From contig JACTVC010000002.1 in NCBI GenBank assembly GCA_018417955.1, forward strand, positions 4,588,001 to 4,652,000: DNA of 64,000 nt, given 5' to 3'. Origin of the DNA: Laccaria trichodermophora (Eukaryota > Basidiomycota > Agaricomycetes > Agaricales > Hydnangiaceae). The notes beneath the pieces were generated by a model. It was not told the origin of the DNA. It saw only the letters and a program-made list of their open reading frames with translations, and ran no database searches. The position numbers and the translations under genes were made by a program. This document shows, piece after piece, positions 51,561 through 62,981 of this stretch (within the stretch, counting starts at the first letter, position 1; every line of letters starts with the position of its first letter).

Positions 51561-52050
51561 TCGTCGTCATCCGTCTGTGTCGCGTAGTTGCCACGTCGCC
51601 GACTGCGACGTGGCCCAACTGGCTCGTGGGGTTGTTCGTGGTTTGGGGGCCGTGGTGTGCACCGCTCGTCGATTTTCGTGGGCGTCCTGGGCACTGGTCG
51701 TCGATCGTTCTGGGCGCTGGTCGTCGTTTGCCGGTAGTGGTTTCCGTTGATTGGGGTTGTCGTTGTTGCTAGGGGGCATGGTCGTTGTTGCTAGGGGGCA
51801 TGGTCGTTTGTTGGGCCTTGATCGTCGTTTGCTGGTTGTTTTCGTTGCATGTGCGGTTGTTGTCAGTTTTGAGCGGGTGGGGTTGTTAGCGGCGGCGAGG
51901 GTTGCGAGACCTGGCATGGCGGCGGCGTGGTGGGGTGGAGCGTTGGCGTTGACGTTGACGTTGACGTGTGGTGGTTGTGGGGAGGAAAGAAGTAACGTCA
52001 CTGTGACTAAGTCACAGCGTGTTAAACTAAGATGCCCAAATCTGTAGTGT
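51560..52050 (+). repeat. GC-rich inner arm next to the centre, left
   Basis: Inverted match to about 52850-53230, including CCACGTCGC..GCGACGTGG and a GTTGACGTTGACGTTGACGT run. No gene recognised. Confidence 0.7.
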
Positions 52051-52059
52051 ACGACTTCA

Positions 52060-52850
52060 TATTGTATGACCGTTCTTTCTCTATGTTTAGACACATATGA
52101 CTTTCTATCATATGACCTTTTAGTGTACCACTTTCATCTACTTCTTTTCTTTTTTATATTTAGATACATTTCTTTTAGTACAAGTAGCTCTACTTCTCAA
52201 TGTTCTCAGAGTCCACAAGATACCAGTACACACTTTTGTAGTTTGAAGAAGGGGACACTAAAAACTCAAACAGCAGGTCCTACAAAATTTTGTAATGAAA
52301 AAGCGGACAGTACAAACTTTGTAATGAAAAAAGGGGAGACTACAAATTTTTGTAGTCCCAAAAAGCGAACACTACAACATTTTGTAATAAAAAATGGTAG
52401 TCTCAAAAAGCTGGTACTACAAAATTTTGTAATGAAAAACTGGGTAATGAAAAAAGAGGAGACTACAAATTGTTGTAGTCCCAAAAAGTGAACATTACAA
52501 AATTTTGTAATGAAAAAGCGGACAATACAAACTTTTGTGGTAAAAGAAATCAGGCACTACAAAATTTTGTATTCTTAAAAAGAGGATACTACAAATTTCT
52601 GTAATAAAAGTGGACAGGACAAACTCTTGTAATGAAAAAGAGGACACTACAAATTTTTGTATAGTCCCAAAAAGCAAACACTACAAGCATACTGCAAACT
52701 TTGATAGTCCCAAGAACTGGACTCTACAAGCCTTTGTATTCCCACAAAGTGGACATTACAAGGTTGTGAAATGAGAAATAGGATACTACAAAATTTAATA
52801 ATGGACACTACAGAATTTGAATAGAAATAGTGGGCACTACAGATTAAAGT
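52060..52850. repeat. Central array of ACTACAAAATTTTGTA units
   Basis: More than ten degenerate units combining GGACACTACAAA, TTTTGTAATGAAAAAG and TAGTCCCAAAAAG phrases. The core TACAAAATTTTGTA is itself palindromic. It lies at the symmetry centre of A-large (about 52,490). Confidence 0.75.
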
Positions 52851-53230
52851 TTGAACAACGTCACATGCTGTGACTTACTGATGTTACGTCTTTCCAACGT
52901 CAACACCAACATCCACCCCACCACCACACCGCCGCCATGCCAGGTAACGGAACCCCCACCACCACAAACAACCCCACTCGCCCAAAAACGACAACAACCA
53001 CACACGCGACGAAAACAACCGGCAAACGACGACCAACACCCAACAAACGACCACGGCCGCCTAGCAACCACGCCAACCCCATTCAACGGAAACAACGACG
53101 GGCAAACGACGACCAGCACCCAGCACGATCGACGACCAGCGCCCACGAGCGGCTCTCATGATAGCCCTAAAGCCACGAACAACCTCACGAGCCAGCGGGG
53201 CCACGTCGCAGTCTGCGACGTGGCACTATG
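52850..53230 (-). repeat. GC-rich inner arm next to the centre, right
   Basis: Mirror of 51560-52050. Confidence 0.7.
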
Positions 53231-53399
53231 CGACACAGACAGACGACAACGACAACGACAACGATCACGTCGTCGTCGTTGACAGTATATAATGGATACG
53301 GTAAGCCCCCCCACGTTTACTACCACACACGTACTAACACAACACCACAACCGTCGACCACCAACTGGCGATTGACGGCTAGTACCCCACATCACCATG

Positions 53400-53830
53400 C
53401 CATGACGCGAAACGTCCCCAGTGACGAGGACACCGGAGGGCGAAAGACACAGACAACGACGACGGCGTACAGACGACGGATGACGATGATAACAACGGCG
53501 TACAGACGACGGACGACAACAACGGCGTACGGACGACAACAACAACAACGGCGTACGGACGACAACAACAACAACGACGTACGGACGACAACGACAACGA
53601 CAACGACGGCGTACGGACGACAAGGAGAAGGAGGGCGTACAAAGGATGGATGACGACGAGGAGCAGGGCGTGCAAACGACGGAGGACGACGACGAGGAGC
53701 CGGGCATGCAAACGACGGACCACGACGATGACGGGGGCGTGCAAACGACGGACGACGATGACGAGGGCCTACAAACGACGGATGGCGACGACGAAGACGC
53801 TATGAGCGCTCACCACCACACCCGTCGACG
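53400..53830 (+). repeat. GC-rich GAC-repeat minisatellite, right copy
   Basis: Plus-strand copy of the DDDEGVQTTD-type repeats, ending DGDDEDAMSAHH as in the left arm. The frame 53646-54188 continues into C-rich low-complexity sequence and is not accepted as a gene. Confidence 0.75.
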
Positions 53831-54185
53831 AGGCTCAATAGCCCACCCTCACTGCCCAGCACCCCTTCCCCTCTACCTCACTGCCCACCACCCCCTGCCC
53901 CTCTACCTACTGCCCACCACCCCTCTCCTTCACTGCCTACCACCCCTCCCCCTCTCCCATTACCTACACCCCCTTCTTCCCTCCCTCATTGCCCACCACC
54001 CCTTTCCCCCTCCCTCATTGCCTACCACCCCTTTCCCTTCCCCCTCATTGATTGCCCACCACCCCTTTCCCTTCTTCCTCATTGGCCACCACCCCTCTCC
54101 CCTCTCCCTCATTGGCCACCACCCCCACCCCTCTTCCTCACTGCCTACAACCTCCCTTCCTCATTCCCTCCCCCTTCCCTTTATT
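53830..54185 (-). repeat. C-rich minisatellite, mirror of the G-rich array
   Basis: CTGCCCACCACCCCTCTCC-like units, the complement of the array at 50760-50990. Confidence 0.8.
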
Positions 54186-54199
54186 TAGTATTTAATGTA

Positions 54200-54770
54200 G
54201 TAATGTAACATTATGTAGTTATATTGAATAAACTGTGGCTTTCTCTCCTGAATTCCACACATGAATATACTAAGTATATCTGCACTGTTCTTGGATATAT
54301 GTGTAACTTCAGTGATATCTATCAAGTACATATATCCTGTTATTTGGATATATACTATGGATATATTTTTGCAAATATATATCAAGAGGATGTGTAAAGT
54401 GTATATGTACTCTTACTTGGATATATAACTTCAGATATATCTTCTAAGTATATATACTGTCATTTGGATATATTCTGTGATATATGCAAGGATGATAGTC
54501 TCACACAGTTCAAGGGGAGTGGATATTTACTGTGGATATATTTTTGCAAATATATATACCAAGAAGATGTGTAAAGAAAATGCATATCCACCATACACTG
54601 ACCATAATTTTATACAGTGCCAATGACATCTGGGCTTGTGGACATTTGCAGAGGCAGTTTGAGAAGGATTTGAGAGGAAATAGCCAAAAGTCAGAAATTG
54701 GGTGCATGCTGCCATTTTTATTAGAGGTATAACAATACACAAGTGTTACATAGTATATAATATAAGGAGG
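54200..54770 (-). repeat. AT-rich inner arm of A-large, right
   Basis: Mirror of 50200-50720, with GGATATAT motifs. No gene. Confidence 0.75.
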
Positions 54771-54929
54771 TGGGTGATGAAAAAGATAACAGTAATACTA
54801 CATAGATAGAGTCAGCTGTTATTGTGAGAGCTGTTCTAATGCTGAGTGAAAACTTATGTGACTTAGAGAGTGAGCTGTTGAGACAAGAGCCTCATAGAAA
54901 GAAGAACTCATCTAAAAATAGATGCATGA

Positions 54930-55504
54930 GTGATCACCTCGATCCTGCCCTCTTACAACCTAGAAGGTTTGTCTCCAATCTTTTCTTGACTCTTCTCGAG
55001 CACATGAATAATGAGTATAGATTTGATTGTCTGCTCTATCTGGGTGTGAGCAAGTCCCACCAAGCCCAGGTCAATATTCTTGAAGCCCTGACAAGGAACT
55101 TTCAACTTGATCAAGACATAGACTTGGGTCGTGTTGTGGAGCAGTGCCCCTTTAACTACACCAGGGCTGATTTCTATGCTCTTTGCTCAGATGCAATGCT
55201 CAATGCAATGTTACACAAAGTGGACTTTTTGGAGTCCAAGATAGGTAGGTCAATGCAAAAGTTTTTTGCACTTTTATTATTGACATACTTCTCTCAGCTG
55301 ACACAAACAAAGTACCAGAAATTTTGGGTCAACATCCCTATCCAATCACCCCACAATATTTTCTGTCTGAATTTGCAGCATCTGATGACTTACTGGTGGC
55401 TGTCTCACAAGTAGACTTTGATAATGCCCTAGTCACTCTAGTTCCAAGTGTTACTCAGGCTGAAATGGAACACCACACTTGTGTCCAGCATTGCTTTTCT
55501 CAAG
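54930..55504 (+). pseudogene. PEX6: Captured PEX6 fragment, three exon pieces
   Basis: Exon pieces about 54930-54966, 55021-55244 and 55298-55504 are separated by two introns (54967-55020, GTTTGT..TATAG; 55245-55297, GTAGGT..TCAG). Joined, they read through LDPALLQPRRFDCLLYLGVS, LNILEALTRNFQLD, EQCPFNYTRADFYALCSDA and HPYPITPQYFLSEF, the C-terminal end of the second AAA ATPase domain of peroxin-6. PEX6 with PEX1 extracts the PEX5 receptor from the peroxisome membrane. Only this tail is present, without Walker motifs or a start, so it is not functional. The retained introns show capture at DNA level. A GT donor-like site follows at 55505. Confidence 0.85.
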
Positions 55505-55985
55505 GTGCAAGTATTTAACTAGGCTACCCCAATCAATGTAGTACATCAATATCATGTTGGTTTAGAATATACAGACAGACTTGCAAGTTGCAGACAAGAA
55601 ATGGCATGAGCTTCAGGGGCCTGCAAAAAGTTGCCATGTTTGTGGCTGCGTAGTCATTTCACAGCCACCTAGTCTCTGTTACTATCACAGGCTTTAGCAG
55701 CAGGCAAGCCCACCTGGTCCCCAACTCTTTTTTTTCTTACATTGCAGCCACCCCTACTCCCTCTTCCTCCTTGCCTTCAATATAAGCAATGCATGACACC
55801 TCTGCACACATCCCAAACCTCACATGGATCCCCTCAAGTTGGAACCACTCCCAACACCTCCTCAGCCAACTTACACTCCAATCTTGTGCATCCATCTGCA
55901 TTGCCTGCACCTTTACCTCATTCTGCTATCCTGTCACCTAGCATCACAGCATGGTTCCTGTGTTTCTTATAAGTATATGTAAATA
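55505..55985. other. Remainder of the captured right-arm segment
   Basis: Follows the PEX6 exon. A Pro/Ser/Thr-rich frame at 55742-55972 might be a further exon of the same or another captured gene, but has no recognisable motif. Confidence 0.35.
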
Positions 55986-56856
55986 TATAATAGTCCTCCA
56001 ACTTGAATGATTTTGATCTACAATGTTCATTGCCCAAGTCATAGTCCTCCAACTTCAATGGTTGATCTTGTTCATTGTCTAAGACATAGTCATTGAGCTA
56101 TGATGTTCATTGTTGAAGTCAAAGCCCTCCAACTTGACCAGTTCTGTTGATCTAGAATGTTCATTGCTCAAGTCATAGTCCTCCAACTTGAATGGTTTGG
56201 ATTAACCATGTTCATTGCTGAACATGGTTTTGATCTATGATGTTCATTCCCCCAGTCATAGTCCTCCCATGCAAAGGGGTTTTTTCTTATCCACAATATT
56301 CAAGTGCTATAAGAAAAAAATGGACAGTCAGACTGTTGCAGCCTTCATGGAAGCCATGCTAATGGTCTATGTATATCCTACAAACAGTCAAGGAAACACA
56401 GCTCCAGATGGTGGCTAAAACCCTAAAAATAGTAGAAACATCATCTGGAATATATGTCCCACATTACAGAAAATCACAAGTTTTTTTTTAGAAACTGGGA
56501 CCCCAGACACCCCTAGTGGCTAAAGAAATATATCCTTGGTCAACTCCAGCTGCAAAATATATCCTAAGTCCATCCCAGACCAGAAATATATTTCTACAGT
56601 GTGACAGTCACAATTCAGGGTCCAGGCATAAGAAATATATTTGGCGTCCATCTCAGTGAAGAAATATATTTTGGGGTGTGTGACACACTAGAAATATATT
56701 TGGTGTGACATTGGATGTCAAAATATATTCACATAAAAGTGGAGATATACAAGTGCCAGGATATATACAATATAGATATACACCCTGACATTTAGTCCCG
56801 TAGTATTCATGGAGTTTGCAAGACTAATAGTCAGTTGTTAGTGGGTGACTGAAGTG
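55985..56856 (-). repeat. Right outer arm of A-large
   Basis: Mirror of 48120-48860, ending GTGGGTGACTGAAGTG, followed by the TGTAGAC duplication at 56857-56863. Confidence 0.85.
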
Positions 56857-56863
56857 TGTAGAC
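56857..56863. other. Right target-site duplication of A-large (TGTAGAC)
   Basis: Identical to 48113-48119. Confidence 0.7.
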
Positions 56864-58070
56864 ATTAATTTCTTTATAATTTTCTAGCTATATTTGGGCA
56901 GATTCCCATATTTGGAAGTGTATCCTGGACCCTGAATACAATAGTATAGCAACATAAAATATCAGAAATGTGATTATATCATCTAACTAGCCTTCTTTCT
57001 TATGCAGATATTGGTCAAAATACATAACTATTTCAAAAAGTGTCCAATTTTTTCAGTATTTTGTGTTTTTCTCAATAAGGAATGGTCTGTGTAACATTAT
57101 TTATATATATTTGTAAAGCTAAGCAAAGGGGCTACAATTTTTGTTAATAAAGCTAAGTAAGAGGCTGTGTTTCTGGTACTGTGGGAAAATTGACCCAAAA
57201 AGGAAATTAGTGACAGTTTTATAGTGCATGCTGTTATATTTCTCAATGTGATCACAAAATGTGACTAGCTATCTTCTTTCCTGAGATATATGCAAAGACA
57301 CCTATTTATTCATATTTTTTCTATGTTTTTCTCAATAAGAAAATCATCTGGTCATATGATTTCAGTACATTTAGAAATGTATAAGAAAGGGCTATAATTC
57401 ATATACTGTGGGAAAAAGTTCCCAAATAAGGAATGTGGACATGCCCTAAACTTCCTGGGTACTTCAAAGCTTCTGGTAAACAATAGCAAACTTTCTCTTT
57501 TGAACTTGAACTACCATCATCTTGCTTTGCTGGCACCTTGTTCACTCCATTCTGAGTCAACCACTCATGCTACTGCTACAATTCTTTTTGCTATGGCTTC
57601 TAGGCCTTCTCTGCTACACTTCTATGCCCTCTGTGTTCTCTTCCAAGACCTGGAACATGCTCAGATCTGGAAATACTGTTGTTAGCTCTGAACTTGGTCA
57701 TTTTTGGCCATGTAAGCCTATTTCTATATTTCTGTAGGTACTCTGCTAATCTTTCTATATTCTAGATCAACAGACTCCCTGTTCTCTGGCTATTCTGAGC
57801 CCAGAAGGTATGTAACTTGCCCTTTTTAGTGCATATTCTCAAATTTAATATATTTAACCCAGAAAACACATTATTGGCTTTCTGCCAGTTAAATCCTATG
57901 GATTTCTATGCCACCTCTTCCTTAAACTATGGTAAGACCTTAGCTTAATCATATGCAACTTAGGACTGAGCAATCTTTTAGATCTTTTATACTGGGATCA
58001 AGGGAGTTTTGGCAACTACCTTGATTCCGGTGAGGTTGATTACAACCCTAGCCCTTGGGCACCCTCTATA
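56864..58070. other. No recognised gene
   Basis: AT-rich sequence. The start (56875-56945) carries one TTTTCTAGCTATATTTGGG / CCATATTTGGAA / TGGACCCTGAA core like the 13190-13800 repeats, so A-large may have inserted into such a repeat: 47640-48112 on the other side has the same core in reverse. Short frames at 57500-57737 are not recognisable. Confidence 0.4.
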
Positions 58071-58154
58071 GTGATTGATCTCAATCCGAGCCCTTTGGCA
58101 GCCAACCATTTGGTTGAGCCTCTTCCATTCAACATGGTTGAGAGAAAAATACAT

Positions 58155-58350
58155 AAATTATATACTCATCCATTTGTGGTTGAGAGGCAAGGCCTTTTGG
58201 CACTCTATACTCATCCATTTATGGTTGAGAGGCATGGCCTTTTGGCACTCTATACTCTTCCATTTATGGTTGAGAGGCACAGTAAATATGCTCTTCCATT
58301 TATGGTTGAGAGAAAAAGGCAAAATACATATGCTCTTCCATTTATGGTTG
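58155..58350 (+). repeat. Five tandem PFMVER-coding repeats
   Basis: CCATTTATGGTTGAGAG recurs at 24-60-bp spacing, with TGGCCTTTTGGCACTCTATA between the first copies. The array is not found in Helitron A. Confidence 0.85.
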
Positions 58351-59349
58351 AGGGAACAGACATAGCTTACCCAAATATGAGATATGATGATATATGTAGG
58401 CATACATCAGAAGTATCACCCTTACACTGGAATGCACAAAGCTCATGGTCAGAAACTTTGATTTTGAAAAATGATGGATTTTCTACTTGTGTTGAACTTA
58501 GCCCTGAGCTATGTATAAGTGACTACACATTTTCTGAATATTTAGATTTAAAACTTCATAAGTTGTGGTTGCATCTAAGATCTTCTCCACTCTTGGAATT
58601 ATATGTCAGAGCTTTTTTGACTCTTCTCAGATTATTTACCATCATTTCTCAAAGAGATCTGGTTGCAGTAAAATGCCAGGAACTTGATTTGAAATTAAAA
58701 AGAAATATATTGAGATCTCATGACTTTGCTACTCTTATGAAAAGAATTGGTGGATGCTCTACTATTTTAAACTTTGCAAATTACATTGTGTATTTGATAA
58801 TATTCCACCATGTCTCAGCTTTTCTGTATTTCAGGTTCTCAATAAAAATCACAAAAGATTTGTGTATCATGATATTTGCTTTATCTGTAGTATTCTTTTT
58901 GGAGCTGGAGTTTCCAGAGTTTAAACCAACACAAAGTTTCAATACACATAATGACTTGGTGACTAAAAATGAAGTATTGGGGGGTGGCTCTGCAGGTATA
59001 TTTTCAGCTGAGAAGCTTTCTTCATTTGCAATAAATGAGGTGAATCCAGGAGGGATGTATAAATACTCAGACTATGTACCTGAATCTGAAGTCCATACAT
59101 TGAAGAGTATCAAGAGTCCAACTTTACTTTGTAAGATGCCCATTACAGAGCTCATTTCTCACTTGAGCATTCCTAACTTAAAATTTATTGCTCAATGCCA
59201 TAACATCAAAATTCATTCCAAGTCAAAAAGCTTAGAAATTCAGAGCATTATTGAAAGTCACAAGTGTAAATCATGTAAAGAATATGTAGAAATATTTGAA
59301 TTTATAGATGAGAGAGACAAGACAGAAAAAAAGAAAGCTATTAATTTGA

Positions 59350-59835
59350 ATAAGTCAAAAAAATACCAAGAAAAAAGTCCAGAGAAATATAAGGCCAGCA
59401 ACTTGGAGGCAGTTAAAAAACACCAAGAGAAAAGCCCAGAGAAATATAAGGCTAGCCACTTGGAGGGAGTTAAAAAACATCAAGAGAAAAGCCCAGAGAA
59501 ATATAAGGCCAGCAACTTGGAGGCAGTCAAAAAACACCAAGAGAAAAGCCCAGAGAAATATAAGGTGAGCCACTTGGAAGCAGTCAAAAAACATCAAGAG
59601 AAAAGCCCAGAGAAATATTTAACCAGCAACTTGGATGCAGTTAAAAAATACCAAGAGAAAAGCCCAGAGAAATACAAGGCCAGTAATTTGAAAGCAGCCA
59701 AGAAACACCAAGAAAAAAATCAGGAAAAATATAAAGTTTTAAATCTGGAAGCAGCCAAAAAACACCAGAAAGAAAATCAAGAAAAATATAAAGTTTTGAA
59801 CTTGGAAGCAGTAAAGAAATATCAAAATAAATGCT
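59350..59835 (+). repeat. 57-bp in-frame tandem repeat
   Basis: About eight units of 57 bp encode the 19-residue basic repeat. The third base and the last two units are the most diverged. It is absent at the matching place in Helitron A. Confidence 0.92.
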
Positions 59836-60236
59836 TAAACCCAGAATTTCCTCCTTCTGCTCCTTACCAAAAATTAATACATCAGATATTTACAGATTTC
59901 TGTGAAGATATAGATCCAAATCAATTTCAGGAGTCTGGATGTGCAGTTTGTGGTCAGTTAACACAAAGTTCAACTCTCAAGAAGCTCTCAGAAATGAACT
60001 TGAACTTGGATATTCTGATTCAAGAATGTGTGACCCAAGTTGAAAGACAAAGTTCAAAGGATCCCCTCTCTGATATTGAAGGCCCAGTACTGGACAGTGA
60101 TTTGGACTCTATATGTCAGACTTGCTATAAATCTGTATCAAAAGGCAAGATGCCACTGCTAGCCTTAGCAAATGGCAAATGGATAGGAAAAGTTCCACCT
60201 CAATTATTAGACTTGTCATTTGCTGAACAACTTTAG

Positions 60237-62981
60237 GTGGCTAGAGTTCGTCATAATAGATGCCTAGTCAGAGTATCCTCAGGAATGCATAAAATGAGAG
60301 CCAATGCTATCTCCTTTTCTAATCCTACACCTAAGATTTATGATATATTGCCTCCTCCAATAGAGGAAATGGATGAAGTTTTAGCTTTCATCTATACTGG
60401 TCCTTGCAAACTTACAAAATCTGACTTTGAGAGAACTCCTCTTCTTGTAAGACATAAAAAGGTGGCTGCAGCTCTAGAGTGGCTTAAACTTAACCACTGT
60501 GACTATTTTGATCTGGAAATATCCTATAAAAATCTTAGAGAATATCCTGAGGATAGTCCACCAGTTGTAGTGGATTATAGAGTGTCATCTTCAAACAAAG
60601 ATCCAGAGTCTACAGCTATTAATGATATAGAAGAGGAAATTGGAACTGAAACTGGCCAGTGTCCATTTGTAGTTCATGGATTGACTGGTGAAGAATATTC
60701 AACAAAAAGCTTAAAAGCACTTAAAGCCATTGCCCTTCAACATTTGACTTCAAATAAAAAGATATTAGCTGTGGGCCATGCACAAGAACCAGAGTCATTA
60801 TACAATAATCCTCAATTATTTCCTCAGATGTTTCCATGGCTTTTTCCATATGGCCTTGGAGGAATTGGAAACACTCTCCAAAAGGGGCGTCTGTCTGAAA
60901 TCAAACACAAAAGGCATCTTCTCTTGTACCATGACAAGCGCTTTCAAAAGGATTCTCACTTTGCATTAATTGCTTTTAATCATGAGCAAATCAAACAAAG
61001 TACATCTTCAGGATACCTGCTTGCTGAGACTCCAAAATTTGACAATATTTCAAAAAGACTTATGGATGTTGATGTTGAAGTTCTAAGTGACTTGATCCAA
61101 AGAATGGAAGATGGAGAGAGAGTAAAGCCTGAAACTGATGAAGAATCTTTGTGTTTTCAGCTTATTAAAGACTTGGATCATGTTTCAGGAAGAGTTCAAG
61201 GCTCAACTACTGCCAAAAAATATATGCGCAATGAAATCTGGTCTCTTATCTCATTCATTGGAGCTCCATCTTGGTTCATCACATTCTCTCCAGCTGATAA
61301 CATGCACCCTATATCATTGTACTTTGCTGATACTAAGGAAAAGTTTAGTCCATTGTTAAGAGAATATGATGAAAGATACAAATTAATTGCAAATAATCCT
61401 GTAGCTGGTGCTAGATTTTTCCACTTTATAACTGAGATGTTCATCAAGCATGTTCTTGGTGTGGGTGAAAAACATAGAGGACTGTATGGAGATACAGAGG
61501 CATTTTATGCAACAGTGGAACAACAGGGAAGATTGACTTTACATTTGCATATGCTACTTTGGATCAAAGGAGCTTTAACTCCTCAGGAAATCAGAGATAA
61601 AATCATGGATCCTTTTTCAGACTTTCAAAAGAAAATAGTTGAATATTTGGAGGCTGTCCATATTGGTGAATTTATGACAGGGTCAATGGATAAGGTGAAG
61701 CACCAGATAGATATAGAGAAAAATCAAAACAAGGATTATAAGGATCCAACTCAGACTTTACCTGAAGCACCTCCTCCATTTTGTGACTGCAATAATTGTG
61801 AAAATTGTGAAAATATTAGCACCTGGTGGCAAGAATATGCAAAGACAGTAGATGATCTGATTCTCAGGTCTAATGTACATGATTGTGGAAGGAACAAATC
61901 AGCTGGTGAAAAAGCTGCAAAGAAGGATAGACCTACATGTATGAATAAACAGGGAAAATGTAAAGCTAGATTTCCCAGAACATTGTATGATCAGACAGAG
62001 GTGGATTCAAACACTGGGGCTTTGAATGTTAAGAAAGGAGAGGAATGGATTAATACACTATCTCCTCCAGTCACTTATCTGCTCAGATGTAACTCAGATG
62101 TAACAAGTCTTCTATCTGGAACAGCCATCAAAGCTATAGTGGCATATATCTCAGATTATGTGACTAAGCCTGGGTTAAAAACTTATGCAATATTTGATGC
62201 TATTAGAAGTGTATATGACAGAAACTCTGAAATGTTGGGAGGGTCTTTAGAAAGAAAAGAAAAGGCAAGAAAAATTGTAACACAGGCTAGCAACTGTTTA
62301 ACAGCTAGAATGGAGATTGGAGGTCCTATGGCTGCTCTATATCTTTTGGGAAATCCTGATCATTATACCAGTCACAAATTTGTAGTGGTCTACTGGAAAA
62401 ATTTTGTGAGGGAAGCTCTAAAACCCTTCAGATCAGAGGAAGACTTGGAAGAGGAGTTACCTGAAAAACTTGTACTTCAAAAAGGCAAAGGTGAATATGT
62501 GGGTTTTTCATCAGTTCATGATTACATCTATAGACCAACAATATTTGAAGATAAGACACTATATGAATGGGTTCAAATGTCTTCCAGATGCAAAGTAGCC
62601 AATAGCTCCCAAGAGCATGATGAAATCACAGATTCAGATGATGAACTGGACTTGATAGAAAAAATTGAGCAAGTCAGTACTGAAGTACTACCACAACTAG
62701 TTGATGATTCTGATGATTCTGATAATAATGGAGATGAGCTTAATATAAATAAACACTCAACCAGCATTGAAGCTGATGATAGTGATGATGAACTTGTCAG
62801 TGAAAACAGAATAACCTACCCATTTCTTAGAGACCATCCTCTCTATAAAACACATCAAGCTCAATTTAATGAGAAAAAAAGTAATGTTGTCCCCAACTTT
62901 GTTGGAGGCTCACTGCCAAGATGTGACAGAGGAGACAGAGAGTATTATTGTGCTACCATGCTTGCTTTATTCAAGCCTTAG
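60237..62981 (+). pseudogene. Helitron B Rep domain and acidic linker
   Basis: In frame with the preceding segment. It contains VRHNRCLVRVSSGMHKM, MFPWLFPYGLGG, the HUH motif LTLHLHMLLW near 61535-61565, Rep tyrosines YISDYVTK at 62146-62169, MGGSLER-type linkers and an Asp/Glu-rich region near 62630-62800. It ends with TAG after LALFKP, where Helitron A has Trp (LFKPW), consistent with TGG to TAG. Confidence 0.85.

Larger units (their letters stand above)
48120..56856. mobile_element. Giant palindromic TIR element, family A (A-large)
   Basis: 8.74 kb with inverted CACTTCAGTCACCCAC ends and a TGTAGAC duplication. Arms match in inverted orientation in two blocks: outer (48120 to about 48860 against about 55985-56856) and inner (about 49490-52050 against about 52850-54930). 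Between them the left side has unassigned sequence plus a MITE, and the right side has a PEX6 fragment. The centre (52060-52850) is a small tandem array. No transposase is visible. The AAATATATTT motif recurs about every 35 bp near both ends. Confidence 0.88.
58071..60236 (+). pseudogene. Helitron B N-terminal region with two repeat arrays
   Basis: A frame of 721 codons from a GTG at 58071; the true start is unclear. Residues about 25-100 are five PFMVER-containing tandem repeats. Residues ~100-420 hold hydrophobic stretches (YIVYLIIFHHVSAFLYF, IMIFALSVVFFLELEF) that could be membrane segments. Residues ~425-590 are about eight copies of a 19-residue lysine/glutamate repeat, KKHQEKSPEKYKASNLEAV, likely helical and basic. 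Then come SGCAVCGQLT and ICQTCYKSVSKGKMP (paired CX2C). It ends at TAG after AEQL; Helitron A continues with coding sequence there. Confidence 0.75.

Noticed and set aside
50955..51587. Overlapping long frames in the GC-rich arms, including 53646-54188
   Set aside because: Many phases are open on both strands because the minisatellite units tend to be multiples of three and lack AT-rich stop codons; no domain or start context is visible.
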